Of a stretch of DNA of 47,066 nucleotides, positions 27,844 through 36,365 are shown in pieces. Source of the DNA: CAYWNA01 sp964459305 (lineage in GTDB: Bacteria; Planctomycetota; Planctomycetia; Pirellulales; Pirellulaceae). The stretch covers positions 1 through 47,066 of the forward strand of contig CAYWNA010000088.1 in the NCBI GenBank assembly GCA_964459305.1, read 5' to 3'. The notes beneath the pieces are model-generated. The model saw only the letters and a list, made by a program, of their open reading frames with translations, did not search any database and was not told where the DNA came from. Position 1 is the first letter of the stretch; each line of letters opens with the position of its first letter. The translations under genes were made by a program, and so were the position numbers.

Positions 27844-27944
27844 TTTTATATCCCTCCAAAATAGCCAGATTCTCAAGGCTCGCGCCGCAGTGACGCAGCT
27901 TTTTCGGTTCGATTATCCCAGTTTTGTCGGCATGCAAACATCAA

Positions 27945-27974
27945 AAGATAGAGGATTTCCATAAGACAGGTCAA
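27945..27974 (-). promoter_or_regulatory. Candidate acpP promoter in the fabG-acpP gap
   Basis: On the minus strand TTGACC (27974-27969) and TATCTT (27950-27945) are separated by 18 bases, directly after the fabG stop codon and about 100 bases before the acpP start. The match to a sigma-70-type promoter is fair, and extra acpP transcription would fit the high need for ACP. This is pattern-based only. Confidence 0.35.
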
Positions 27975-27976
27975 GA

Positions 27977-28750
27977 CTAACCGGTAATACCACCATCAAC
28001 CACCAGGGTGTGGCCCGTGATATAAGCGGCCGCGGGACTAGCCAGGAACAACACTGCCGCGGCAACGTCGTACGCCGTGCCTAACCTCTTGGCAGGTATA
28101 CGTTTCTTGGCTTCTTCCTTAGCCACGTCCCCCAACGCGTCGGTCATGGCGCTCTGGATGAAGCCCGGCGCGACGGCGTTGATCGTGACGCCGCGGCCCG
28201 CGAGCTCTTTACTCAGGCTCCGCGTCATCCCGACCAAGCCGGCCTTGGATGCCGAGTAATTCGTCTGACCGGGATTGCCCATGCGGGCTCCCGATACGCT
28301 TGCCATATTGATGATTCGTCCGTACCGAGCCCGCATCATGTACCGCGACACGGGCCGCATCATAAGAAAGGCTCCGCGGAGGTTCACGTTAATAACGCTT
28401 TCGAACTCCTCGTCACTCATTCTTGGCAAGAGTGTGTCGCGGGTGATGCCGGCATTGTTGACCAGGATATCGATCTTCTCCCATTTCTCGGCAATCTCGT
28501 CGACGACCTCATCAACCCGTTGCCGATCCGTCACGTTACACTCAATGGCCTCGGCCGAGCCGCCAGCGTCGGAAATGGCCTTAATCGTGCCCTCCAACGA
28601 TTCCTTTTTCATATCCAAACAAGCCACTTTGGCACCATTGGCGGCCAAAGTGATGGCGATCTGCTGTCCCAGGCCTTGAGCAGCTCCGGTGACGATGGCG
28701 GTCTGACCGGTCAAGTCGGCCTTAAGCGTATTGAGTGTTTCTGCAGACAT
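27977..28750 (-). CDS. fabG: 3-oxoacyl-[acyl-carrier-protein] reductase
   Basis: 257 residues; GAGGAG precedes the ATG. This short-chain dehydrogenase reduces 3-oxoacyl-ACP with NADPH. Visible motifs are TGAAQGLGQ (cofactor-binding glycines), NNAGITRDTLLPRM, the catalytic Ser in NMASVSGARMG, and YSASKAG (Tyr/Lys). The C-terminal AAVLFLASPAAAYITGHTLV, then VDGG, is typical. It lies between fabD and acpP. Confidence 0.95.
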   Translation of the reverse strand: MSAETLNTLKADLTGQTAIVTGAAQGLGQQIAITLAANGAKVACLDMKKESLEGTIKAISDAGGSAEAIECNVTDRQRVDEVVDEIAEKWEKIDILVNNAGITRDTLLPRMSDEEFESVINVNLRGAFLMMRPVSRYMMRARYGRIINMASVSGARMGNPGQTNYSASKAGLVGMTRSLSKELAGRGVTINAVAPGFIQSAMTDALGDVAKEEAKKRIPAKRLGTAYDVAAAVLFLASPAAAYITGHTLVVDGGITG

Positions 28751-28805
28751 TGTTTATCTCCTCGTTTGCGTGATCGGTGAGAGATGCGTTTGCCGCCGAC
28801 CCGTG

Positions 28806-29717
28806 CTATACCGTGACATTCTCGCACGGAACACGCCGGTCGATTCGTTTGAGCAGACCTCGGAGCACCCGCCCAGGACCGACTTCGTAGAACTGATCAA
28901 CCCCTTCGCCAAGCAGCAACCGCATTGATTCTTCCCAGCGGACGGGCGAAACCACCTGCCTTACCAGCAAGTCCCGGATCTCGTCGGGATCGTCGTGTGG
29001 TCGAGCATCAACGTTGGAGACAACCGGAATCCTGGGCTTCGACAAGGGCACATCCGCCAACGCCGCCCTCAGGCGTTCTACTGCCGAACCCATGATGGCC
29101 GTGTGAAAGGCACCCGCGACAGCCAGCGGGATGACTTTCATCGCGCCGGCTTCGATGGCCGCATCGGCGATGCGCTCGCATGCTGCGTTGTGGCCAGAGA
29201 CCGCGATGTTGCCGGGGCAAAGGAAATTCGCCGGTTGCAGGACTTCCCCCTCCTCTCGCACGTCATCGCACAATTGTTCGACTCTGTCTCGATCCAAACC
29301 GAGAACGCTGACCATGCCACTCGGTGTTTCGTCCGAGGCATCCTGCATGGCCTCGCCTCGCTGCTGAACCACCTTCAACCCGTCTTCGAAGTCCATCACG
29401 CCGGCCAACACCAAGGCGGTGTATTCGCCCAGGCTGAGCCCAGCCGCCATTTCGCACTGCTCCAAAACCCCCGGCGAATCCTGCCGCATCAGTTCCAGGG
29501 CTGCCAAGCTGGTGACGAACAATGCAGGCTGGCTGTAGACGGTCGAATCAAGCTCTTCCTCAGGACCTTCGAAGCAGATCGTCGCCAAATCGTACCCGAG
29601 CACTGCCGCAGCGCGGTCATACAGCTCGCGCACAACGGGCAGCTTCTCCGCCAATTGGCTGCCCATACCAACCGCCTGGGCACCTTGACCGGGAAAGAGG
29701 AAGGCGATTCTGCTCAA
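28806..29717 (-). CDS. fabD: Malonyl-CoA:ACP transacylase
   Basis: 303 residues from a TTG start three bases after the rpmF stop; its Shine-Dalgarno GGAGGAG lies inside the last rpmF codons, implying translational coupling. It loads malonyl groups onto ACP. Motifs are FLFPGQGAQAVGMG, the nucleophile Ser in AAGLSLGEYTALV, and the partner His in AGAFHTAIM. The nucleophile elbow is GLSLG rather than the usual GHSLG, so the residue before the Ser is Leu; I regard this as a lineage variant rather than inactivation. Confidence 0.95.
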   Translation of the reverse strand: MSRIAFLFPGQGAQAVGMGSQLAEKLPVVRELYDRAAAVLGYDLATICFEGPEEELDSTVYSQPALFVTSLAALELMRQDSPGVLEQCEMAAGLSLGEYTALVLAGVMDFEDGLKVVQQRGEAMQDASDETPSGMVSVLGLDRDRVEQLCDDVREEGEVLQPANFLCPGNIAVSGHNAACERIADAAIEAGAMKVIPLAVAGAFHTAIMGSAVERLRAALADVPLSKPRIPVVSNVDARPHDDPDEIRDLLVRQVVSPVRWEESMRLLLGEGVDQFYEVGPGRVLRGLLKRIDRRVPCENVTV

Positions 29718-29720
29718 CGA

Positions 29721-29903
29721 CTACTCCTCCGAAGTCTCCACGACGACACGGCCCATGTAGTAGCCGCATTTCGGGCATACAACGTGCGTGGGAACCGCGG
29801 CACTGCATTTCGGGCAATAGGCCAACTGCTGCGGCTTCTTTGCGTCGTGTGATCGACGTTTTCCGGTACGAGAATTCGAGTGTTTTCGTTTTGGGACTGC
29901 CAT
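29721..29903 (-). CDS. rpmF: Large ribosomal subunit protein bL32
   Basis: 60 residues, the normal length. It has the basic N-terminus (MAVPKRKHSNSRTGKRRSH) and a four-Cys zinc ribbon (YCPKC...VVCPKCGYYMG). As in many bacteria it is the first gene of the fatty-acid cluster. No strong Shine-Dalgarno is seen upstream of the ATG. Confidence 0.97.
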   Translation of the reverse strand: MAVPKRKHSNSRTGKRRSHDAKKPQQLAYCPKCSAAVPTHVVCPKCGYYMGRVVVETSEE

Positions 29904-29950
29904 CGGTCTAGTCTATTGATGTCCAGCGAATAGAAAAACGGAAAATCGCC

Positions 29951-30073
29951 AGTTTGACTGTCTCGCTTCGGTTCCTACCGCGTTTACTCGGCTCAAACCC
30001 CGCAACCCAGACGTCACCCCACCCAAAGGAGTCACTGCGGACGGGCCTGCCGCCGACGTGAGACAGTCAAACT
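29951..30073. repeat. 123-bp element with perfect 14-bp terminal inverted repeats
   Basis: AGTTTGACTGTCTC (29951-29964) and GAGACAGTCAAACT (30060-30073) are perfect inverse copies. The interior is GC-rich with no open frame. The size and termini resemble a miniature transposable element. It lies in the roughly 620-bp gene-free gap between rpmF and the archease gene. Confidence 0.6.
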
Positions 30074-30219
30074 AGCTGACGGGAACTCATTATTTCGAGG
30101 CAAACGCATGATCGTACGGTGCGAACCGCTGACTGTCAACCGCGAGGCTGACAAGGCCAACGAGGCAGGCGCCGGAACGGGTTTGCGGTAGGGCAAGGAT
30201 TCGTCGACAAAACTTGAAA

Positions 30220-30281
30220 CTGGATTCGCAAGGATTTCAGGCGGTGAGGGGCGTAATCCACCTGAATTCTTGCGAATCCAG
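30220..30281. repeat. 62-bp near-perfect palindrome
   Basis: The left arm at 30220-30240 (starting CTGGATTCGCAAGGATTTCA) pairs with CTGAATTCTTGCGAATCCAG (30262-30281), apart from one mismatch and one bulge. It is the second palindrome in the rpmF-archease gap. Confidence 0.6.
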
Positions 30282-30391
30282 CTGCAAACTCCCTCATGTA
30301 ACTAAACGTGGCGGGTGTACATTAGATCATTGCCCCGCCTAATACGGGGAGTGGAAACCTAGGTATGGCGCTGCAAGGATGATGGGGCCTT

Positions 30392-30513
30392 GATCCTAAC
30401 TCCGGCATCGAAACCCGAAGCGTAAGCGAGGAGGAGGCTGTAGTTCGCTGCATTCCTCGCTTACGCTTCGGGTTGCTATGCTGTCGCTGGTGGCAACTGA
30501 CGGAGTTATGATC
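30392..30513. repeat. 122-bp nested palindrome directly upstream of archease
   Basis: Outer arms GATCCTAACTCCG (30392-30404) and CGGAGTTATGATC (30501-30513) match at 12 of 13 positions. Inside them lie perfect 21-bp arms (30412-30432 and 30454-30474; core CCCGAAGCGTAAGCGAGG) around a 21-nt loop. It ends eight bases before the archease ATG, so it occupies the whole promoter/leader region. The structure copies that of the unrelated-sequence element at 14288-14412. Confidence 0.7.
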
Positions 30514-30521
30514 GAGGCCGG

Positions 30522-30962
30522 ATGGTGGAAATCCAAGGATACCATACCACGATGTTTGAGATTTTCGAACATACCGCCGACCTCGGGTTGAGGGTCCAGG
30601 CGGCTGACCGCCAGGGATTGTTCGCCGAAGCAGCTCGGGCCTTGTTCTCCATGCTGGTCGTGAACCTCGACGAAGTCCGCGGCGTCCAGATGATGGAGTT
30701 CACCGTAGAAGGTGACGAAGACGACTATCTTCTATTCGATTGGCTGAGCGAACTGCTGTACGCTTTTGATACGGAGCACGTCCTGCTATCGCAGTTTGAC
30801 GTACGAATCACCGACGAAGGGGTGCGGGCGACTTGTCGCGGCGAGCCAATTGACCCGTCACGGCATAGGCTGGACCATGAGATCAAAGCGATTACTTACC
30901 ACGGGTTGAAAGTGGAAGAAGTTGCCGGCGGCTGGATGGCGGAAGTGATTGTGGACATCTAA
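30522..30962 (+). CDS. Archease
   Basis: 146 residues. Archease promotes guanylylation and turnover of the RNA ligase RtcB. Visible family motifs are FEIFEHTADLGLRVQA, the acidic FTVEGDEDDYLLFDWLSELL, and the C-terminal IKAITYHGLKVEEV, then VIVDI. The conserved Asp/Glu metal ligands are in EHTAD and the final D. GAGG at 30514-30517 supports the ATG at 30522; an in-frame ATG at 30552 (MFEIFEHTAD) is an alternative that would give the usual short N-terminus. rtcB follows on the same strand after about 120 bp, the standard pairing. Confidence 0.93.
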   Translation: MVEIQGYHTTMFEIFEHTADLGLRVQAADRQGLFAEAARALFSMLVVNLDEVRGVQMMEFTVEGDEDDYLLFDWLSELLYAFDTEHVLLSQFDVRITDEGVRATCRGEPIDPSRHRLDHEIKAITYHGLKVEEVAGGWMAEVIVDI

Positions 30963-31092
30963 CGCTGTAAGGAACGCCCCGCAGTTCTTGTGCTCGTGTC
31001 ATCGCACCCAAGCAGTCGAACCAGGAAGTTGAAGAGTCCGGGAGTCGAACGGGCCGAAAGACGCAGGTTCCTCGTAGCACAGGATGCAAGCT

Positions 31093-32556
31093 ATGTCCAA
31101 GAACGCTTATGCCGGACCGCTTGAGCAGGTGAACGAATGCTGCTGGCGTATTCCCAAGAGTTATAGGGAAGGGATGCGCGTCGACGGCCTGATTTTCGCC
31201 GACGAGAACATGATCGAAGACATTCGAGGCGATCAGGCGCCGGAGCAGGTTGCCAATGTGGCTTATCTGCCCGGGATTCAAAATGCCGCGATGGCCATGC
31301 CCGATATCCACTGGGGCTACGGTTTCCCGATTGGCGGCGTATGCGCGACCGATCCCAACGAAGGCGGTGTCATCTCACCGGGTGGTGTCGGCTACGACAT
31401 CAATTGCGGTGTACGTTTGGTGCGGTCCAATCTGTTCTATCAGGACGTCAAGCCGCATATTCAGAAGCTGATGGATCAGTTGTTTGCCAATATCCCTGCC
31501 GGCGTGGGACGCGGTGGAAAATACCGCTTCAAGAAAAAAGAACTCCGGCGGCTGCTGGCTTCCGGGGTTTCTCATCTTCAAGATCGCGATCTGGCAACCG
31601 ATGGCGATATGGCCCACACCGAGGCTGGCGGTGCCCTTGCCGAAGCCGATCCGGATTACGTGAGCGATCGGGCGCTCCAGCGCGGCTTGGATCAGTGCGG
31701 CACGCTTGGTTCGGGAAACCACTTCATAGAAGTGCAGGTCGTCGACGCCGTGTTCGACGACCTTGCCGCCCGCGTGATGGGCCTGGAGAAGGACATGATC
31801 TGCGTGATGATCCACTCTGGCTCGCGCGGTTTGGGCTATCAGGTGTGCGACGACGCGCTGAAGAAGCTGCGCGGCGTTCCGGCCAAATACGGCATTCAGG
31901 TGCCGGATCGCCAGCTGGCATGTGCTCCGGTCGAAAGCCCCGAAGGCGAAGAGTACATCGGTGCCATGAGCGCCGCTGCGAATTTCGCCTGGTGCAACCG
32001 GCAGCTATTGATGTGGCAAGCCCGTGAGTGTTTCGAGTCGGTATTCGATTGCGATTGGGCGGAACTGCAGATGAATTTGATCTACGACGTGGCCCACAAC
32101 ATCGCCAAGTTCGAAGACCACATGATCGACGGCCGCCAGCGCAAAGTATGGGTCCACCGCAAAGGCGCCACGCGCGCTTTTCCTGCCGGTCATCCGGAGA
32201 CCCCGGCGGCCTACAAGCAAATCGGCCAGCCGGTGATTATTCCCGGCGACATGGGCCGCGCCAGTTGGGTCTTGACCGGCCAAGACGGCAGCATGGAACA
32301 GGCCTTCGGCAGTTGCTGCCACGGCGCGGGCCGCAGGATGAGCCGCACCGCCGCCGTGAAACACGCCAAGGGTCGCCGGATCGATCAGGAGTTGGCACAA
32401 AAAGGCGTCATCGCTCGCGCCCGAAGCTGGCGTGGATTGGCCGAGGAGCAGCCCGACGCCTACAAGGACGTGAACCTAGTGGTCGATGTTGTTCACAGGG
32501 CGAATTTGGCATCGAAAGTCGCCCGAATGAGGCCGATCGGCGTGGTCAAAGGGTGA
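31093..32556 (+). CDS. rtcB: RNA-splicing ligase RtcB
   Basis: 487 residues from the ATG at 31093, which has AGGA eight bases upstream; an ATG at 31084 adds three residues. RtcB joins 2',3'-cyclic-phosphate and 5'-OH RNA ends using GTP and Mn2+. Visible motifs are PDIHWGYGFPIGGV, SPGGVGYDINCGVRLV (metal-binding Asp and Cys), TLGSGNHFIEVQ, MIHSGSRGLG, NLIYDVAHNIAK, HRKGATRAFPAGH and GSCCHGAGRRMSR. The His ligands and the His that carries GMP are all represented. Together with archease it forms an RNA repair or tRNA-ligation unit. Confidence 0.95.
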   Translation: MSKNAYAGPLEQVNECCWRIPKSYREGMRVDGLIFADENMIEDIRGDQAPEQVANVAYLPGIQNAAMAMPDIHWGYGFPIGGVCATDPNEGGVISPGGVGYDINCGVRLVRSNLFYQDVKPHIQKLMDQLFANIPAGVGRGGKYRFKKKELRRLLASGVSHLQDRDLATDGDMAHTEAGGALAEADPDYVSDRALQRGLDQCGTLGSGNHFIEVQVVDAVFDDLAARVMGLEKDMICVMIHSGSRGLGYQVCDDALKKLRGVPAKYGIQVPDRQLACAPVESPEGEEYIGAMSAAANFAWCNRQLLMWQARECFESVFDCDWAELQMNLIYDVAHNIAKFEDHMIDGRQRKVWVHRKGATRAFPAGHPETPAAYKQIGQPVIIPGDMGRASWVLTGQDGSMEQAFGSCCHGAGRRMSRTAAVKHAKGRRIDQELAQKGVIARARSWRGLAEEQPDAYKDVNLVVDVVHRANLASKVARMRPIGVVKG

Positions 32557-32708
32557 ATGCCCAAATCCCAACGCCCAATGGACTACCTTGGTTGTCTCTC
32601 TTCGTTGGTCAATGGCCATGTGTTGGCGCGTGGGCGAATTCGGGTAAACTTGCTGCGATTCTCGTCTTTCCTCTGCAAGAAGCCCTGCGTCAGAATGGAG
32701 GCACGCCG

Positions 32709-35399
32709 ATGGCCACCAAAAAGAGTAGCCAACTTACCCTTCGGGACAAGCTTTCTCGTCTCAATTTCTATCAAGCCTCGAAATTGTTGGGCGAAGAAGG
32801 CTCGAAGCTAATCCAGGAGGGAGGCAAGTACGAGATCGATATCGACCGCCAGGTGCGATTGAGCGATGAGCGGTTTGAATTGCGGTTCTTCGATGGTTCC
32901 GAGACCGTCGTCACCATTCGCCTGGAAGACAGCGCCCGACGACGAATCGAATGGCACTGCAGCACCTCCAATACCGCCAATGAAAAAGTGGGCGCGGCGT
33001 TTTCGCTGATCCTGGAAGAGAAAATGTCGTTGGGCTTGGCGGAACCGCCGGAAGAGGAACTGCCCTTGGAATGCTTGAACGAGGAGCAGCTTCTGCAGCG
33101 AGCCGTTCGGGAGCGGAAGGAGCGGGCCCGATCCGAGAAGATGTCGCTGCGATCCGTCGATCCTTCGAGACCGTGGACCGAGTACACCATCACCAGCGCC
33201 GAATCGGGCAAGACCTACCGTTTGATGTTGCGCGGTGAGGAACTCGGTCAGTCTTCGTGCTCCTGTCCGGATTTTCGTTCGAACAGGCTTGGCACGTGCA
33301 AACACATCATGCACGCCCAGGAAAAGGTGAAACGCCGGTTTCCCGCGGCCGTGCGGCGTCGTCCGTACAAGTGCAAACAAACACTGGTGCACATAAACTA
33401 CGGGCACGAATTGTCGCTTGGGCTGGAGGTTCCCGACCGGATGCCTCCCGAAGCCGAACGAATTGTGCGTCCAATCCGTGATCGCGCGATCGACGACGTG
33501 CACGATCTCGTCAAGAGAATCGGCCGTTTGGAACGATTGGGAGAAGAGGTCACGATCACGCCGGACGCCGAGGAATACATCCAACAGCAACTGTTCCAGG
33601 ACCGGATCAAAGACCGCGTGGCCGAAATCCGCAAGGACCCGGCCAATCACCCGCTTCGCACCGAGTTACTGAAGTCCGAGTTGCTGCCTTACCAACTGGA
33701 CGGCATCGCTTTTGCCGTGGGTGCCGGCCGGGCCGTCTTGGCCGACGACATGGGCCTGGGGAAAACCATCCAGGGCGTTGGTGTGGCAGAATTGCTGGCG
33801 CAAGAGGCGGACATCCGCCGGGTGCTGGTCATCTGCCCGGCATCGCTCAAGTCGCAATGGCGTAACGAAATCCACCGCTTCAGCGACCGCGACTGCCAAC
33901 TGGTCATGGGCAGCGCCGCCAGTCGGGCGGAACAGTACGACAACGATTGCTTCTTTACCATCTGCAACTACGAACAGGTGCTCCGCGACATCCTCTCCAT
34001 CGAGCGGGTGAAATGGGACCTGATCATCCTGGATGAAGGGCAGCGGATCAAGAATTGGGAAGCGAAGACCAGCAACGTGGTCAAGGCGCTGAGGTCGCCG
34101 TTCGCGCTGGTGCTGTCCGGCACGCCGCTGGAGAACCGGCTGGACGATCTGTACTCGGTGGTCCAATTCATCGACGATCGGCGTTTGGCACCGGCCTTCC
34201 GCTTTTTCAACCGCCACCGGGTCGTCGACGAAAACGGCAAGGTCCTCGGCTACAGGAACCTGGACAACTTGCGCGAGAATCTGAAGCCGATTTTGCTGCG
34301 CCGCACGCGCGGTGCGGTCATGAAGCAACTCCCGCCGCGAACCACGGAAATCGTCCGCATCCCACCGACCGACGAACAATTGGAGGTCCATGCAGCACAC
34401 GCGCAGACGGTGCAGACCATCATCAACAAGAAATACCTGACGGAAATGGACGTTTTGCGTCTGCAGAAGGCCCTGTTGATGTGCCGCATGGTGGCCAACT
34501 CGACGTTTCTGATCACCAAGCAGCAGCCGGCCTACTCCAGCAAATTGGATCGGTTGAGCGAACTGATGGATCAGTTGTTTCAGGAGGAAGATCGCAAAGC
34601 CGTCTTGTTCTCGGAATGGACGACCATGTTGAACCTGATCGAACCACTCGTCGAGCAGCGCGATGTCGACTTCGTTCGGCTTGACGGGTCGGTGCCGCAG
34701 AAGAAGCGGCAGCAACTGGTCCATCAATTCCAAGACGATCCTGAGTGCAAGTTGTTCCTCACAACGAACGCCGGGGCAACGGGGCTGAACCTGCAAGCGG
34801 CCAACACGATCGTCAACGTCGATCTTCCTTGGAATCCCGCGGTGCTGGAACAGCGGATCGCCCGCGCGCATCGCATGGGCCAGAAGCGGCCGGTCCAGGT
34901 GTACGTGCTAGTGACCGAGGACACGATCGAGGATCGCCTGTTGGCTACGCTTTCCGCCAAACACGAGCTGGCAGTGGCGGCTTTGGATGTCAATTCCGAC
35001 ATCGAGTCGGTGGACTTATCCAGTGGCATGGAAGAACTCAAGCGGCGACTGGAAGTCCTGCTGGGCGCCAAACCCGAAGCGGCGGTCGATGAATCGGTCA
35101 AGGCCGAGCGGGAGCAGGAGGCCCAGACGATCGCCCGCCGTGAGCGCGTGGCCGCCGCTGGCGGGGAATTGCTGGGCGCTGCGTTCAACTTCCTGGGTGA
35201 ACTGATGGCCGAGCACCACGAAACCGAAGCATCCAAGCAACTGGCCGTGGACTTGAAGAACCGTCTGACCGAGTGTGTCGACCAGGACGAATCAGGCAAG
35301 CAGCGGCTGACCGTCACACTGCCCGACGGCGCGGCGATGGAAAGCCTGGCCAACTCCCTGGCCCGGCTGCTGGCCGTGAGCGGAAGCGGTTCCGATTAG
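32709..35399 (+). CDS. SNF2-family helicase with SWIM zinc finger
   Basis: 896 residues from the ATG at 32709, with GGAG at 32697-32700; the frame is open far upstream but overlaps rtcB. A SWIM zinc finger sits at about 183-201 (SCSCPDFRSNRLGTCKHIMH, CxC...CxH). The SNF2 ATPase follows. Motif I is DDMGLGKT (346-353). Motif II is DEGQ (from 442), a variant of DEAH. Later motifs are LVLSGTPLENRLDDLYSVV, FLTTNAGATGLNLQAANTI and EQRIARAHRMGQKRPVQVYV. The C-terminal 150 residues are helical and divergent. SWIM/SNF2 proteins translocate on DNA and remodel protein-DNA complexes; the bacterial role is poorly defined. It is co-directional with rtcB, with a gap of about 150 bp. Confidence 0.92.
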   Translation: MATKKSSQLTLRDKLSRLNFYQASKLLGEEGSKLIQEGGKYEIDIDRQVRLSDERFELRFFDGSETVVTIRLEDSARRRIEWHCSTSNTANEKVGAAFSLILEEKMSLGLAEPPEEELPLECLNEEQLLQRAVRERKERARSEKMSLRSVDPSRPWTEYTITSAESGKTYRLMLRGEELGQSSCSCPDFRSNRLGTCKHIMHAQEKVKRRFPAAVRRRPYKCKQTLVHINYGHELSLGLEVPDRMPPEAERIVRPIRDRAIDDVHDLVKRIGRLERLGEEVTITPDAEEYIQQQLFQDRIKDRVAEIRKDPANHPLRTELLKSELLPYQLDGIAFAVGAGRAVLADDMGLGKTIQGVGVAELLAQEADIRRVLVICPASLKSQWRNEIHRFSDRDCQLVMGSAASRAEQYDNDCFFTICNYEQVLRDILSIERVKWDLIILDEGQRIKNWEAKTSNVVKALRSPFALVLSGTPLENRLDDLYSVVQFIDDRRLAPAFRFFNRHRVVDENGKVLGYRNLDNLRENLKPILLRRTRGAVMKQLPPRTTEIVRIPPTDEQLEVHAAHAQTVQTIINKKYLTEMDVLRLQKALLMCRMVANSTFLITKQQPAYSSKLDRLSELMDQLFQEEDRKAVLFSEWTTMLNLIEPLVEQRDVDFVRLDGSVPQKKRQQLVHQFQDDPECKLFLTTNAGATGLNLQAANTIVNVDLPWNPAVLEQRIARAHRMGQKRPVQVYVLVTEDTIEDRLLATLSAKHELAVAALDVNSDIESVDLSSGMEELKRRLEVLLGAKPEAAVDESVKAEREQEAQTIARRERVAAAGGELLGAAFNFLGELMAEHHETEASKQLAVDLKNRLTECVDQDESGKQRLTVTLPDGAAMESLANSLARLLAVSGSGSD

Positions 35400-35534
35400 T
35401 CATTCGTTCGAGTTGGCCCAACAAGTGCCTGCATCGCCACTCCGGCGCTCGCTCCGCCCTGGCGATGTGATGCCCACTCCGGCGCGACATGCGTGCCGAG
35501 GTGTGGCTCTCTTTGTACTCGGTCTCTTACGTGA

Positions 35535-36281
35535 CCCCTTGCGTGCTTCGCTTACATCTCATCTTCAGACCGCAACGCGCTGAAGTCGTTCTTGCGTTGG
35601 TACGGCGGGCCGCCGCATCGCGTAACTCGCGAAGATGTCCGCTGGTTTCTGCTGTATTTGGTGGATGCCGGCGTCGGCTCCTCGCAAGTGTCGACCCACC
35701 TGTTTGCCATTCGCATTGCCTTCGACAAAATGTGCCACCGCCAAGTCACGCTGGGGCTGACCACTCCGCGCCGGCCCAAGAAGCTGCCTGTGGTGCTCAG
35801 CGTCGAGGAGGTACAACGTTTGCTTGAGGCGACACCGACCTTGAGGGACAAACTGCTGCTTGGGTTGATGTATGCGACAGGGATGCGGGTCAGTGAAGTC
35901 GTTCGCTTGAGATGGAGGGACGTAGATTTCGACCGGCGGTTGGTCAATGTCTGGCAGGGTAAAGGACGTAGCGACCGGCAGGTGATGTTGCCGAAGACCT
36001 TCGAGCCGCTGCTGGCGCGGCTTTCGGAGCAATTCGCGGGCGAAGACTACGTGTTTCCCACCGGAAAGACGACACCGCGCGGCGGACAGTCCGCAGACGG
36101 GCTGCTGACGCTGGCCTGAATGTCTATCGGTTCCCACACATTTCGAGCGACCGGCATCACGAATTTCCTACAAAACAACGGCACTTTAGAAAATGCCCAA
36201 GAAATGGCCGGCCACGAATCCGCGTCGACGACCAAGCTCTATGACCGTCGTCAAGACGAATTGACACTCGACGAAATTGGG
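35535..36281 (+). pseudogene. Broken tyrosine recombinase (two halves separated by a stop)
   Basis: The frame after a TGA at 35532 reads RNALKSFLRWYGGPPHRVTR, then VLSVEEVQRLLEA, YATGMRVSEVVRLRWRDVDF (catalytic Arg I) and WQGKGRSDRQVMLP (Lys), ending at TGA 36117-36119. In the same frame directly after the stop it continues MSIGSHTFRATGITNFLQN (HxxR) and GHESASTTKLYDRR (His and nucleophile Tyr) to about 36280. The full catalytic set is thus present but split. The N-terminal part of the SAM-like domain is lost, and about 40-50 residues normally between the halves are missing. The halves look like different integrase subfamilies, suggesting a recombined, dead integrase. Confidence 0.75.
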
Positions 36282-36365
36282 TCTCATCATCGTGTTTTCC
36301 TTGCCCCACGCTTGCACGGTTACGATCAAGGTCCGATCATCGAGGACGTGCCCGATGAGATCCAT

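Noticed and set aside
28806..29717. Inactive FabD because the elbow is GLSLG, not GHSLG
   Set aside because: The nucleophile Ser, the partner His and the FPGQGAQ motif are intact and the gene is in a normal fab cluster.
32028..32708. 227-codon upstream extension of the SNF2 frame
   Set aside because: It overlaps rtcB in another frame and has no conserved text; ATG 32709 with GGAG upstream is the convincing start.
33666..34871. 401-codon minus-strand frame opposite the SNF2 gene
   Set aside because: All SNF2 helicase motifs are on the plus strand across this span.
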